The translations under genes were made by a program, and so were the position numbers. DNA of 64,000 bases from Sphingomonas sp. Leaf67 (GTDB lineage Bacteria; Pseudomonadota; Alphaproteobacteria; Sphingomonadales; Sphingomonadaceae): the NCBI RefSeq assembly GCF_001421965.1, contig NZ_LMLP01000024.1, positions 124,001-188,000 of the forward strand. Direction: 5' to 3'. The notes beneath the pieces are model-generated. The model had not been told where the DNA came from and ran no database searches. It worked only from the letters and a program-made list of their open reading frames with translations. Positions within the stretch are counted from its first letter, which is position 1; each line of letters starts with the position of its first letter. Shown in pieces: positions 43,809 through 52,176 of the stretch.

Positions 43809-43885
43809 CTTTCTTGTTCAGCATGGCCAGTCGACGCAAACCACGTCAACCAAGAGGCATACGGCCTAGCACCTAACCTTATGGG

Positions 43886-44257
43886 TCATCGGGCGGTCAG
43901 TTGCTGCGTACCGGACCGGTCGAGCATTCGAAGTCCGCGGCGGGCTACGTCATGTGCGCGCGCGACCTGATCCGACTGCATCAGCAAGGACGCATCCTCG
44001 CCTGCCAACACGCGAGTGTATAAAGCGCGAGCTGCGTCGGGACGATCCGTCATCGCATACACAGCCGCCAAGTTCAGCAAAACCTGTGGTTCACGGCTGC
44101 CGGCGCGGGTGTCGCGTTCTAGGGCGCGTTCGGCTTGTGGTAGTTTGCCGGCCTCTATTGCCGCGTGCGCGTATTGCGCATCCTGGGCGTTCGCGCTGGC
44201 GGCGAAACCCATGGCCGCCAGCGCCGGGGCAAGCAGTACGAGCGTTCCGATTCGCAT
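43886..44257 (-). CDS. Exported TPR-like protein
   Basis: A 123-residue protein with a signal peptide (MRIGTLVLLAPALAAMGFAASANAQ in two parts, cleavage about residue 25). The mature part is helical and reads like two or three tetratricopeptide repeats: AAIEAGKLPQAERALERDTR, NLAAVYAMTDRPDAARALYTR, and a C-terminal helix. TPR proteins mediate protein contacts; no enzyme motif is present. It lies downstream of the exbD genes on the same strand, but a strong terminator at 44332-44362 separates them, so it probably has its own promoter. AGGAG lies 9 bases before the ATG. Conserved small TPR proteins are common in sphingomonads; its role is unknown. Confidence 0.7.
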   Translation of the reverse strand: MRIGTLVLLAPALAAMGFAASANAQDAQYAHAAIEAGKLPQAERALERDTRAGSREPQVLLNLAAVYAMTDRPDAARALYTRVLAGEDASLLMQSDQVARAHDVARRGLRMLDRSGTQQLTAR

Positions 44258-44331
44258 GACATCATCTCCTGTTTGTTACATCGTGATGACATCAATGTTT
44301 CACTTTTACGACGGCTCCGCAAGCCGGGCAC

Positions 44332-44362
44332 AAAAAAAGGGGCGGCCGAAGCCGCCCCTTTG
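44332..44362 (-). terminator. Rho-independent terminator of the tonB-exb operon
   Basis: On the minus strand a GGGGCGGC stem with loop TTCG and matching GCCGCCCC is followed by seven T residues, about 20 bases after the last exbD stop. It is a textbook intrinsic terminator. Confidence 0.88.
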
Positions 44363-44382
44363 CGAGACAGTAGTGCGCGCGA

Positions 44383-44811
44383 TCAGAAGTCGGCGCGGTA
44401 CTGTTCGTTGCCGACGAAGCCGAGCTTCGTCACGTTCGCCCGCTTGATGATCGCAAGCACCCCGTCGACCACTTCGTACCGCGCATTTGCGTCCGGCTGG
44501 AAATGGAGTTCGGGCTGCGGGCTCATCGCCACCGTCTGATCGAGAAACTGGGTCAGCGTGACCTCGTCTACCGGCGTACCGTTCCAGAAGGTCTGGCCCT
44601 GCGCGTTGATCGCGATCTTGTTCTTGACCGGATCAGGCTGGTTCTGCTGGTTCGGGTTGGGCTGCGGAAGATCGACCTTCACCGCGTGGCTCTGGATCGG
44701 GATGGTGATGATGAACATGATCAGGAGCACGAGCAGCACGTCGATCAACGGCGTGGTGTTCATGTCCATCATGGGTTCGTCGTCTGAGCGACCGCCACTG
44801 CTCATTGCCAT
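44383..44811 (-). CDS. exbD: ExbD/TolR-family biopolymer transporter (second copy)
   Basis: A 142-residue inner-membrane protein with one N-terminal membrane helix containing the functional Asp in MNTTPLIDVLLVLLIMFII (around residues 17-35) and a periplasmic domain. It would form the proton-driven motor with ExbB that powers TonB. It is last in the operon, 12 bases after the first exbD gene. The periplasmic domain, with NGTPVDEVTLTQFLDQTV and ADANARYEVV-like DANARYEVVDGVLAI, is standard. Two ExbD paralogues in one operon occur in Xanthomonas and sphingomonads. Confidence 0.9.
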   Translation of the reverse strand: MAMSSGGRSDDEPMMDMNTTPLIDVLLVLLIMFIITIPIQSHAVKVDLPQPNPNQQNQPDPVKNKIAINAQGQTFWNGTPVDEVTLTQFLDQTVAMSPQPELHFQPDANARYEVVDGVLAIIKRANVTKLGFVGNEQYRADF

Positions 44812-44823
44812 GTCAGGCTACTC

Positions 44824-45309
44824 CTATTGACGCGCGCGCGGCGTGGTATTGGGGTCCGGTTCGGAAATGAACCCGACCTTCGCAAAGCCCGCCGACTGCA
44901 TCGTGTAGATCGTACCGCCGATGCAGCGATACGGGGTGTTCACGTCGCCACGGATGTGCACTTCGGGCAGTTCCAGCTTCGGATTGCCGATCCCGCCCTG
45001 ACGGGCGATTTCGTCTTCCAGCTTCTTGACCGCGCGGGTGCGCAGCTCGTCAGCGTTGACCCGGGTCAGACCCCAGTACACCGCACATTCGTTGCCGAGG
45101 CCCTGTACCGAAAGCGATACGTTTTCAGGCTTGGTCGTCGTCGGTTCGAACACGACCTTCGGGACCTTCAGACCGCTCACCTGCTGCACCACGACCGGAA
45201 CCGCGATCAGGAAGATGATCAGCAGCACGAGCATGACGTCCACGAGCGGCGTGGTATTGATGTCCGAGAGGGGGGCTTCTTCGCCGCCGCCGCCAACACT
45301 CATCGCCAT
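44824..45309 (-). CDS. exbD: ExbD/TolR-family biopolymer transporter (first copy)
   Basis: A 161-residue ExbD-type protein. The membrane helix carries the Asp in DINTTPLVDVMLVLLIIFLI (about residue 24). The periplasmic domain is longer than in the second copy and has two cysteines (NECAVYW and PYRCIGG), which could form a disulfide. It lies between exbB (73 bases upstream) and the second exbD gene (12 bases downstream). Its partner set is ExbB and TonB encoded just upstream. Confidence 0.9.
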   Translation of the reverse strand: MAMSVGGGGEEAPLSDINTTPLVDVMLVLLIIFLIAVPVVVQQVSGLKVPKVVFEPTTTKPENVSLSVQGLGNECAVYWGLTRVNADELRTRAVKKLEDEIARQGGIGNPKLELPEVHIRGDVNTPYRCIGGTIYTMQSAGFAKVGFISEPDPNTTPRARQ

Positions 45310-45382
45310 GAGGCTATCCTATCCACTTTTACTCAATCGAACCGGCGGGATCGGTTACGACCCCGCCGGTGTCAGCGTCCAA

Positions 45383-46177
45383 TCAGACGCGCGGTGCGGT
45401 CGGCACGCCACCGGCCTGGCCGGCGGTGGTGCTGCCGACTGCCGGCTTGGCGACAGGCGCCGGGCCGCGAGCGGCAATGGCCGGACGAACCGCACCGTTC
45501 GACGCGAGGAAGCCCAGCACGTCGTTCGAGAAGGACGACAGATCCTTCTGGATCGACTTGTTGCGGCTCTGCAGCCAGTTGTAGGCGAGCACGGCAGGAA
45601 CCGCGACGACCAGACCGATGGCGGTCATGATGAGCGCTTCACCGACCGGACCGGCGACGTCGCCGATGGCGGCCTGACCGGCGGCACCGATCTTCACCAG
45701 CGCGCGGTAGATGCCGACGACGGTACCGAACAGACCGACGAACGGCGAGGTCGCGCCGACGGTAGCGAGGAACGGCAGGCCGCTGTTCAGCTTCGAGTTG
45801 ATCGACGCTTCCGAACGGGCGAGCGAACCGTGCAGCCAGTCATGTGCTTCGACCGGGTCGGTCAGCTTGCCATGCTGTTCCTGCGCGGAAAGGCCGTCGT
45901 CGACGATCTGGCGATAGGCCGAGTTCTTGTCGAGCTTCGCGGCGCCTTCACGCAGCGAGTTCGACTGCCAGAACGACGCCTGAACGCGCTTCGCCTGGTT
46001 CATGATCTTCTGCTGTTCGAACAGCTTGGTGAAGAGAATGTAGAACGAACCGACCGACATGATGACGAGAATGACCAGCGTGCTGATCGCGATCGCGCCG
46101 CCCTGCTGCAGTGCTTCGTAGAAGCCGAAGTTCGGAGCCCCGGCGGGTGCGCCGGCAGCAAGAATCGGAATGAGCAT
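45383..46177 (-). CDS. exbB: ExbB/TolQ/MotA-family proton channel
   Basis: A 264-residue inner-membrane protein with three membrane segments: AIAISTLVILVIMSVGSFYI near residue 30, and the MotA/TolQ/ExbB core (ATVGATSPFVGLFGTVVGIY) followed by EALIMTAIGLVVAVPAVLAY. It forms the channel of the TonB motor. The C-terminal tail after residue 225 is Ala/Pro/Gly-rich. It lies 85 bases downstream of tonB. Role in TonB energisation is established for the family. Confidence 0.92.
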   Translation of the reverse strand: MLIPILAAGAPAGAPNFGFYEALQQGGAIAISTLVILVIMSVGSFYILFTKLFEQQKIMNQAKRVQASFWQSNSLREGAAKLDKNSAYRQIVDDGLSAQEQHGKLTDPVEAHDWLHGSLARSEASINSKLNSGLPFLATVGATSPFVGLFGTVVGIYRALVKIGAAGQAAIGDVAGPVGEALIMTAIGLVVAVPAVLAYNWLQSRNKSIQKDLSSFSNDVLGFLASNGAVRPAIAARGPAPVAKPAVGSTTAGQAGGVPTAPRV

Positions 46178-46262
46178 CGAATCGTTTCCTTAGATCTGAT
46201 ATGTTCTTGAAGAATATGCCCCGGTATTGCCCCGCGTCGTTTTCGCCGCGAGGCACCCGGTC

Positions 46263-46955
46263 TTACCGATCGGCAGGCAGCTGCCAGCGAACGCGACGCG
46301 ACGAACTCGAACGGATCGCGTTACCCGACTGATCGAGTGCCGGCGAGTAGCGGGCGCGGCGTTGCAGGGCCGAGCACGCGGCCCGATCCAGCGCGGCCGA
46401 ACCGCTCGACGAGGTCACCCGGCAGTTTTCGACGCGGCCCTGGGCGTTGATGTCCCACGAGATCGCCGTGACGCCTTCGTCACCGCTGTTCAGTGCCGAC
46501 GCAGGATAATCTTCCTGCGTGATCCACTGCGACGGATCGCCCTTTGCACCAGCAGCCTTGCTGATGACCGGTGCCGGCGGCGCAGGCGGCGCAACCGGTG
46601 CCGGCGGCGCAGGCGGGCCAGCGGTTGGAATCGGCGCATATGTCGGCGGCGGATTCGTTTGCGTCTGAATCTGCATCGGCGGCGGATTCGGATTCTGGAC
46701 GATCGGCGGCGGCGACACAACCGGCGGCGGCGACTGCGGCTGCGGCTGATCCGGCGGTGGCGGGGGAGGAGGAATCTCCTCGGGCGGGGGTGGCGGTTCC
46801 TCGACGTCGAACGTCTCGGTATCCTCAGTCACCTTCTTCACATATTTATAGGCAAGACCGGAAATGAACGCCCATCCGATCAGCACGTGGAGCAACCCCA
46901 CGATGATCAGCGCGACGATCCGGCCATTACCTGCTTTTTGATCAGCGTAAGCCAT
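46263..46955 (-). CDS. tonB: TonB energy transducer
   Basis: A 230-residue TonB. One N-terminal membrane anchor (IVALIIVGLLHVLIGWAFI, residues 13-31) is followed by a proline-rich periplasmic spacer (runs of PPPPPE and PPPPPPPDQPQPQ, to about residue 130) and the C-terminal TonB domain with GDEGVTAISWDINAQGRVEN and a conserved LDRAACSALQRRARYSPAL. It couples the inner-membrane proton gradient to outer-membrane receptors such as the maltodextrin one here. Ribosome site GAGGAG precedes the ATG at 46955. First gene of tonB-exbB-exbD-exbD. No Fur box was recognised in the 210-base upstream gap. Confidence 0.92.
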   Translation of the reverse strand: MAYADQKAGNGRIVALIIVGLLHVLIGWAFISGLAYKYVKKVTEDTETFDVEEPPPPPEEIPPPPPPPDQPQPQSPPPVVSPPPIVQNPNPPPMQIQTQTNPPPTYAPIPTAGPPAPPAPVAPPAPPAPVISKAAGAKGDPSQWITQEDYPASALNSGDEGVTAISWDINAQGRVENCRVTSSSGSAALDRAACSALQRRARYSPALDQSGNAIRSSSSRRVRWQLPADR

Positions 46956-47165
46956 TCAGCAACCAAACTCCTCTAGCCCGGTACATTGGGTCGGTCCGTC
47001 CGGCGAAACCGGCGCGCAACGACCGTCGTGTCCGGGGCTACGCGGCATTCCGGACGCGATTGTCTATCGCGGCCTTTTAAACGACGCAAACGCTTTGTCG
47101 GACGAAACAATCGTACAATCGCGCCATTACCGAAATAAGTCTGTAACCCAGCATTTCCGGCGATT

Positions 47166-48035
47166 ATGACCGGCAGGATGAAGCGCATTTTCCTAGCCGC
47201 GACCGGCATGTCTCTGTTTCTGATCGGGTGTGGCCCGGTCGTCGCGCGTCAGAATGGCACGCCGGATGTTATCGCTACCGAATCATCCGGGCCATCCTAC
47301 GCGCAACTGGTCAGCCTGTCGCTCGACGGTGATATCGTGCTGGATGCGACGATTCGCTCCGCCGCGCGCATCCCACCGGCCGAAGCGGCCGGACTGGCAC
47401 CGGGGCATGTCCGGTTCTACGTCACCGTCGATGTCGGCGCGCTGATCCGCGCGAACGGACCGTTGCCGGCGCGCGTCGGCTATCTGGTCGACGTTCCGTT
47501 CGATCCGCGCGGCCGAGCGCCCAATCTGAAGCGCCAGCGTGTCATCGCGTTCGCCCGTGTCGTGGCGGGACGTCCCGATCAGATACAATTGCTGACGCCC
47601 GATGCGCAATTCGCGTGGAGCCCCGCACTCGACCAGCGGGTGCGCGGTGTCGTTCGCGACGTGCTTGCGCCCGACGCGCCGCCGGCGGTGACCGGGGTCG
47701 GCAATGCGTTTCACGTTCCCGGAACGTTGCCCGGCGAGGGCGAAACGCAGATCTTCCTGAAGACCGCCGATGGCAATCCGGTATCGCTGCTGGTCCTGCG
47801 CCGGCCGGGCGAGGCGAAGCGCTGGGCTTTGTCGCTGGGCGATATCATTGACGAGGCGGGCGGCGCGCCGCAGCGCGATACGCTGGCATGGTACCGGCTG
47901 GCCTGTGGTTTGCCGGACGCCCTGCCCGAGGGAAGCCTGCAAGCGCAGGAAGACGACAATGCGACGATCGCCCGCGAGGATTATGCGTTCGTGCGCGAGC
48001 AGTTAGGCCCCTGCAACGACGGTCGCCGCGGCTGA
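47166..48035 (+). CDS. Conserved hypothetical lipoprotein
   Basis: A 289-residue protein with a lipoprotein-type signal (FLAATGMSLFLIGCGP, lipobox LIGC with the Cys near residue 22). No catalytic motif was recognised; the mature part is a mixed alpha/beta sequence with PFDPRGRAPNLKRQRVIAFA and a Cys pair at RLACGLPDAL and LGPCND. It is divergent from tonB across 210 bases and converges with the folM-like gene 4 bases later. The start may be ATG 47166 or 47178. The function is unknown; similar proteins seem to occur in sphingomonads. Confidence 0.7.
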   Translation: MTGRMKRIFLAATGMSLFLIGCGPVVARQNGTPDVIATESSGPSYAQLVSLSLDGDIVLDATIRSAARIPPAEAAGLAPGHVRFYVTVDVGALIRANGPLPARVGYLVDVPFDPRGRAPNLKRQRVIAFARVVAGRPDQIQLLTPDAQFAWSPALDQRVRGVVRDVLAPDAPPAVTGVGNAFHVPGTLPGEGETQIFLKTADGNPVSLLVLRRPGEAKRWALSLGDIIDEAGGAPQRDTLAWYRLACGLPDALPEGSLQAQEDDNATIAREDYAFVREQLGPCNDGRRG

Positions 48036-48039
48036 GCGA

Positions 48040-48783
48040 TCAGCGACCGAGGTGGACGAAGTCGCGTTCGAACCGAACCAGCCCCGCCCCGCCGTCGACG
48101 AACAGCACCTGACCGGTCGATGCGGTAGCGCCGGCCAGGAAGATCACGGCATCGGCGACCTGATCGGCGGTCGGCAGGCGTTCGAGCGGCATCATTGCCG
48201 CCAGTCGCTGCAGTTGGTCGGGATCGTAATCGTCGGTCGCGATGGTCAGCCCCGGCGCGACGCCATTGACGCGGACCGACGGTGCCAGCGCGAGGGCAAG
48301 GGTCCGGGTTGCTTCCGCAAGTGCCTGTTTTGACAGGGTATAGGCAAGCTGGTCGCGATGCGGATGGGCGATCCGTTGGTCGAGAATGTTGACGACCGCC
48401 GATCCGCCCTGCCCCGCCAATGCCGTGGCGAGCGCGAACGGCGCGGCGGCGTTGACCGCGAAGTGCGCGTTCAGCGATTCGGGCGCGGGATAGCTGTCAT
48501 CGTCAGCGCGGAAGCACGACGCGTTGTTGACGAGCAGATCGACCCGCCGCCCGAAGCGATCCGCAACCGCCGGAATGAGCGCGACGACCGCCGCCGGATC
48601 GGCAAGGTCCGCGGCGAAGGTGGCGTGGCGAGCATCCTCCAGACCCTCGATAATCAAACGATCGGGTTCGCCCGCGCGACTGGCGTGGAGCGCGACGTCG
48701 TATCCCGCCTGCGCCAGTCGGACGGCGATCCGGCCGCCCAGCCGGCGATAGCTGCCGGTGACCAGCGCCAGCGGGCGGGTCAC
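48040..48783 (-). CDS. folM: Pteridine reductase-type SDR, FolM-like
   Basis: A 247-residue SDR with TGSYRRLGG at the cofactor loop: Arg replaces the usual Gly of TGxxxGxG, the hallmark of pteridine reductases and FolM. VNNASCF and the active-site YTLSKQALAEATRTLA are present. It probably reduces dihydromonapterin or dihydrofolate with NADPH. The overlap by 4 bases with the upstream folB gene supports a role in folate/pterin metabolism. No folA is visible here, so it might serve as an alternative dihydrofolate reductase; this is not proven by sequence. Confidence 0.75.
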   Translation of the reverse strand: MTRPLALVTGSYRRLGGRIAVRLAQAGYDVALHASRAGEPDRLIIEGLEDARHATFAADLADPAAVVALIPAVADRFGRRVDLLVNNASCFRADDDSYPAPESLNAHFAVNAAAPFALATALAGQGGSAVVNILDQRIAHPHRDQLAYTLSKQALAEATRTLALALAPSVRVNGVAPGLTIATDDYDPDQLQRLAAMMPLERLPTADQVADAVIFLAGATASTGQVLFVDGGAGLVRFERDFVHLGR

Positions 48784-49151
48784 CGCCGGTGCCGGACCAT
48801 CGTGATGCCGATCGATTCGCCGGCTTCGGCAATGGCCAGCTTCACGATGCGGATCTTCACGCGCTGCACGCGCGGATCGGACAGGATGAGGGTGTCGACG
48901 ATATGGTCGGCCACCCCCTCGATCAGGGTGAAATGCACCCCCGGCGGCAGTGCGTCGGTCGCGGCGTGCTTGAGGTCCATATAGCTTTTGGAGGCCGATA
49001 GCGGCGTGTCCGGCGTGAAGCGTTCGGGACAGTCGAGATCGACCGTCATCGAGATCCGCAACGGTTGCGGCAGGTGCGTTTCCTCGGAGTAAATGCCGGT
49101 CAGGACATTCACTTCGACATCATGGACTTCCAATTGAAGTGAATCGCGCAC
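48780..49151 (-). CDS. folB: Dihydroneopterin aldolase
   Basis: A 123-residue FolB-type protein: LEVHDVEVNVLTGIYSEET then PQPLRISMTVDL at the N-terminus, YMDLKHAATD in the middle, and FTLIEGVADHIVDTLL-like FTLIEGVADHIVDTLILSD with the catalytic-region Glu-Gly and VKIRIVKLAIAEAGESIGI. It converts dihydroneopterin to 6-hydroxymethyl-dihydropterin in folate synthesis. The likely start is GTG at 49151 with AGGTG upstream; the frame continues further upstream but lacks protein-like composition and would double the size. Overlaps the FolM-like gene. Confidence 0.8.
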   Translation of the reverse strand: MRDSLQLEVHDVEVNVLTGIYSEETHLPQPLRISMTVDLDCPERFTPDTPLSASKSYMDLKHAATDALPPGVHFTLIEGVADHIVDTLILSDPRVQRVKIRIVKLAIAEAGESIGITMVRHRR

Positions 49152-49287
49152 TCTGCACCTGTCATCATATGGGAATATCGGCGCGATAGCAGAAGGCGCC
49201 GGTAGCGGAAGCGGGGACCGGCGAATCTTGGCCCTTGTGCCTGTCCGTCGCGGCGGTACAGGCGCGCATTCCGTTTCGATTGGACCC

Positions 49288-49788
49288 GTATTGCCCGACT
49301 TGCGCCCCCTCGCCTCCGTTCCCCCGGCCGATGTCGAAGCACTGCTCGATGCGGCGTTCGGGATCGATCGGCATCGGCGAACGGCGTATCGGGTGCGCGA
49401 GGGGCTGCAACCGATCGGGGCGCTCAGCTTCGCCTGGGTCGAGGACGGGCGGCTGACCGGATGTATCCAGTGCTGGCCGGTACAGCTCGACACCGATGAT
49501 GGGCGGGCGGTGCCGATGGTCATGGTCGGCCCGGTCGCGGTCGCGCCCGACCGGCAGGGGACCGGGATTGGACACCGGCTGATGGCCGAAGCGATCGCGG
49601 CGGCGGGCAGCGACGCGCCGCTGATGCTGATCGGCGACCTCGAATATTATGGCCGGTTCGGCTTTGGTGCGGAGCGGACCGGCGGGTGGCGGATGCCGGG
49701 TCCCTACGAACAGCGGCGGTTGCTGGCGCGCGGCACCGTGCCCGACCATGGCGGCATGGTGGGTCCGCGCATCATCCTCGCGGCGTGA
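49288..49788 (+). CDS. GNAT-family N-acetyltransferase
   Basis: A GNAT acetyltransferase of about 166 residues. Motif A is seen as VGPVAVAPDRQGTGIGHRLM (Q/R-x-x-G-x-G/A for acetyl-CoA), with LIGDLEYYGRFGF after it and ERTGGWRMPGP near the C-terminus, the latter two typical of the YhbS-like branch. The substrate is unknown. The start is unsure: TTG at 49288 gives the compact family N-terminus, while TTG at 49228 would add 20 residues. It is divergent from folB and starts a rightward group of small genes with DUF1285, NUDIX and CCA-adding enzyme genes. Confidence 0.78.
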   Translation, partial: VLPDLRPLASVPPADVEALLDAAFGIDRHRRTAYRVREGLQPIGALSFAWVEDGRLTGCIQCWPVQLDTDDGRAVPMVMVGPVAVAPDRQGTGIGHRLMAEAIAAAGSDAPLMLIGDLEYYGRFGFGAERTGGWRMPGPYEQRRLLARGTVPDHGGMVGPRIILAA

Positions 49789-49829
49789 ACCCCTTGTGGT
49801 GGGCGCGCGGTCCAAGCTAACGGACGCCC

Positions 49830-50393
49830 ATGCCGATGCAGCCCCCCGCCGATTTCGCCTCGCTCTCCCTCGCCGAGGTCGCTCGCCTTGCCGCCGAAGC
49901 GAAACTGCCGCCGGTCGATCGCTGGAACCCGACGCATTGCGGCGACAGCGAGATGCGGATCGCCGCCGATGGAACATGGTATCATCAGGGGAGCGCGATC
50001 ACGCGGGCCGAGATGGTGCGGCTGTTCTCGACGATCCTGCGACGCGAGGCCGATGGATCGCATGTGCTGGTGACGCCGGTCGAGAAGCTGTCGATCGCGG
50101 TCGACGATGCGCCGTTCGTGGCGGTCGAGGCGAAGTTGTCGGGTGAGGGCGCACAGGGGCGGATCGCGTTCCGACTGAATACCGACGAGCTGGCGGTGGC
50201 CGATGCCGGGCATCCGATCCGGATCGAAGGGGATGCCGATGCGCCGCGCCCCTATCTGCGCGTGCGCGGCGGTATGGATGCGCTGATCGCGCGTCCGGTC
50301 TTCTACGAACTGGTCGAGCTGCTGGCGACGGGGCCGGACGGGCGGCGCGGGCTGTGGAGTGAGGGCGCGTTCTTTCCGTTCGAGCCGGCATGA
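49830..50393 (+). CDS. DUF1285 domain protein
   Basis: A 187-residue protein matching the DUF1285 family: PPVDRWNPTHCGDSEMRIAA at about residue 27, GTWYHQGSAITRAEMVRLF, ILRRE-DGSHVLVTPVEKLSI and C-terminal RPVFYELVELL. The family is widespread in alphaproteobacteria and structurally known but has no assigned function. It lies 41 bases after the acetyltransferase gene and overlaps the NUDIX gene by 4 bases (ATGA), a gene pair I recall as common in related genomes. Probably cytoplasmic; no signal or membrane segment is seen. Confidence 0.82.
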   Translation: MPMQPPADFASLSLAEVARLAAEAKLPPVDRWNPTHCGDSEMRIAADGTWYHQGSAITRAEMVRLFSTILRREADGSHVLVTPVEKLSIAVDDAPFVAVEAKLSGEGAQGRIAFRLNTDELAVADAGHPIRIEGDADAPRPYLRVRGGMDALIARPVFYELVELLATGPDGRRGLWSEGAFFPFEPA

Positions 50394-50980
50394 CGCTGGC
50401 CGACCGGCTGCGCGCGCGGCTGGCGGACCCGGTCGAGGGGTTGCTGACCGGCGATCTGAACGGCGCGGCGCCGATGCCGGAGGGCGGCTGGCGGGCGGCA
50501 GCGGTGCTGATCGCGGTGACCGAGCGGGCGGAGCCGGGCGTGTTGCTGACGCAGCGGACCGGCGACCTGCGCACCCATGCGGGTCAGGTGGCGTTTCCGG
50601 GCGGCAGCATCGATCCGGCGGATGGCGGGCCGGTCGCGGCGGCGCTGCGCGAGGCGGCGGAAGAGATCGCCTTGCCGCCGCAGACCGCGACCGTGGTGGC
50701 GACGCTCGACCGCTATCACACGGTGACCGGGTTCGAGGTCGTACCGGTCCTCGCCACGGTGCCGGCCGACCTGCCGCTGATGCCGGCTCCGCTGGAGGTC
50801 GATGCGATCTTCGAGGTGCCGCTGACCGTTCTGCTCGACCGCGCGAACTATCAGGTCGGCAGCCGCTGGCATGAGGGGACCGAGCGATTCTATTACGAAC
50901 TGATCTTCGGCGAACGGCGCATCTGGGGTGCGACGGCGGCGATGATCCTGAATCTGGCACGACGACTGACATGGCCCTGA
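50390..50980 (+). CDS. NUDIX CoA pyrophosphatase
   Basis: A 196-residue NUDIX hydrolase of the CoA pyrophosphatase (NudL/PCD1) type. The NUDIX box reads GGSIDPADGGPVAAALREAA followed by EEI, close to the CoA-type form G-x-x-D-x-x-D, with AGQVAFPGG preceding it and LLTQRTGDLRTHAGQ upstream. It likely cleaves CoA or oxidised CoA derivatives to adenosine bisphosphate and phosphopantetheine. It overlaps DUF1285 by 4 bases and the CCA gene by 10 bases. Confidence 0.85.
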   Translation: MTLADRLRARLADPVEGLLTGDLNGAAPMPEGGWRAAAVLIAVTERAEPGVLLTQRTGDLRTHAGQVAFPGGSIDPADGGPVAAALREAAEEIALPPQTATVVATLDRYHTVTGFEVVPVLATVPADLPLMPAPLEVDAIFEVPLTVLLDRANYQVGSRWHEGTERFYYELIFGERRIWGATAAMILNLARRLTWP

Positions 50981-52176
50981 CCGAACTCCTTCCCCCCGCC
51001 CACTGGATGCAGCGCCCCGGGCTCGACCGGCTGGCCGACGCGCTCGACGCCGATGCCGGGGCGGCGCGCTATGTCGGGGGGGCGGTGCGCGATACGTTGC
51101 TGGGGCTGGACGTGTCCGACATCGACGTCGCGACGATCCATCCGCCGCAGGAAGTCGTGCGGCGGCTGGAGGCAGCGGGTATCAAGGCGGTGCCGACCGG
51201 CATCGCGCACGGCACGATCACCGCGGTCGCCGACGGAACGGTGGTCGAGGTGACGACGCTGCGCCGCGATGTCGCGACCGATGGCCGCCATGCCGAGGTC
51301 GCCTTTACCGATGACTGGCAGGCGGATGCGGCGCGGCGCGATTTCACGATGAACGCGCTCTATGCCGATATGCGCAGCCACCGGCTGCACGACTATTTCG
51401 ACGGGATCGCCGACCTGCGCGCCGGGCGGGTGCGGTTCATCGGCGATCCGTTGCGGCGCATCGCCGAGGATCATCTGCGCATCCTGCGATTCTTCCGCTT
51501 CCTCGCGCGGTTCGGCGATGCGCCCGATGCCGACGGGCTGAGCGCCTGTATCGATCGCGCCAACGACCTGATGGCATTGTCGCGCGAGCGGATCGCCGAT
51601 GAATTGCTGAAGCTGCTGGTCGCGCGCGACGCGGTCGCTGTCCTGCGATTGATGGTCGGGCACGGCATCTGGACGCCGGTGCTGCCCGAGATCGATGCGG
51701 CGGCGGTCGAGCGCCTTGCCGCGCTGGCCGCCGGCGAAGCCACTGCCGGAATCGCCCCCGACCCGATCCGCCGGCTTGCCGCGCTGCTCGACACCGGTAA
51801 TGCCGAGGGCGTCACCGCGCGGCTGAAGCTGTCGAACGCCCATCGCAAGCGGATCGCCACGGCATTGGGCCGCAACGACGCACGGCAAGCGCAGGAGACG
51901 GGATACCGGCTGGGCGTCGAGGGAGCGATCGACCAGTTGCTGCTGGCAGGCGAGCCGGAAACAGCGGCGAGCCTGATCGGCTGGACCCGCCCTGCCCTGC
52001 CGCTGTCGGGCGGTGCGCTGGTCGCACGCGGCCTTGCGCGCGGACCCGATGTCGCAAAGGCATTGAGGCTGGTCGAGGATCGCTGGATCGCGGAAGGATT
52101 TCCCGGCGCCGCGCGGACCGGCGCCATCGCCGACGACGTCGTCGCTCAGGCGTTGCGCGCCACCAGCATCGCATAG
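50971..52176 (+). CDS. cca: CCA tRNA nucleotidyltransferase
   Basis: A 401-residue class II tRNA nucleotidyltransferase/poly(A)-polymerase-family enzyme that adds CCA to tRNA 3' ends. The head has YVGGAVRDTLLGLDVSDIDV (nucleotidyl-transfer Asp pair), then TEVTTLRRD-like VVEVTTLRRDVATDGRHAEV, DWQADAARRDFTMNALY, and RFIGDPLRRIAEDHLRILR with FFRFLARFG. Family membership is secure; CCA addition versus polyadenylation is inferred. It overlaps the NUDIX gene and its 3' end overlaps the convergent GGDEF-EAL gene by 31 bases. Confidence 0.9.
   Translation: MALTELLPPAHWMQRPGLDRLADALDADAGAARYVGGAVRDTLLGLDVSDIDVATIHPPQEVVRRLEAAGIKAVPTGIAHGTITAVADGTVVEVTTLRRDVATDGRHAEVAFTDDWQADAARRDFTMNALYADMRSHRLHDYFDGIADLRAGRVRFIGDPLRRIAEDHLRILRFFRFLARFGDAPDADGLSACIDRANDLMALSRERIADELLKLLVARDAVAVLRLMVGHGIWTPVLPEIDAAAVERLAALAAGEATAGIAPDPIRRLAALLDTGNAEGVTARLKLSNAHRKRIATALGRNDARQAQETGYRLGVEGAIDQLLLAGEPETAASLIGWTRPALPLSGGALVARGLARGPDVAKALRLVEDRWIAEGFPGAARTGAIADDVVAQALRATSIA

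Larger units (their letters stand above)
43445..43885. other. 441-base region after the GH3 gene
   Basis: This stretch has less sphingomonad-like codon texture and lower GC than its neighbours. It contains a decayed IS630 transposase 3' end (about 43561-43774) and a strong two-way terminator hairpin at 43785-43808. I see no intact gene; the open frames here are short and lack credible starts. Confidence 0.65.

Noticed and set aside
43510..43869. A 119-codon open frame as an intact small gene
   Set aside because: Its middle matches an IS630 transposase tail out of context, and it runs through the terminator palindrome.
49152..49523. N-terminal extension of folB to about 247 residues
   Set aside because: The added half is Arg/Ser/Pro-rich, overlaps the divergent acetyltransferase gene and has no FolB homology; a GTG start gives normal size.
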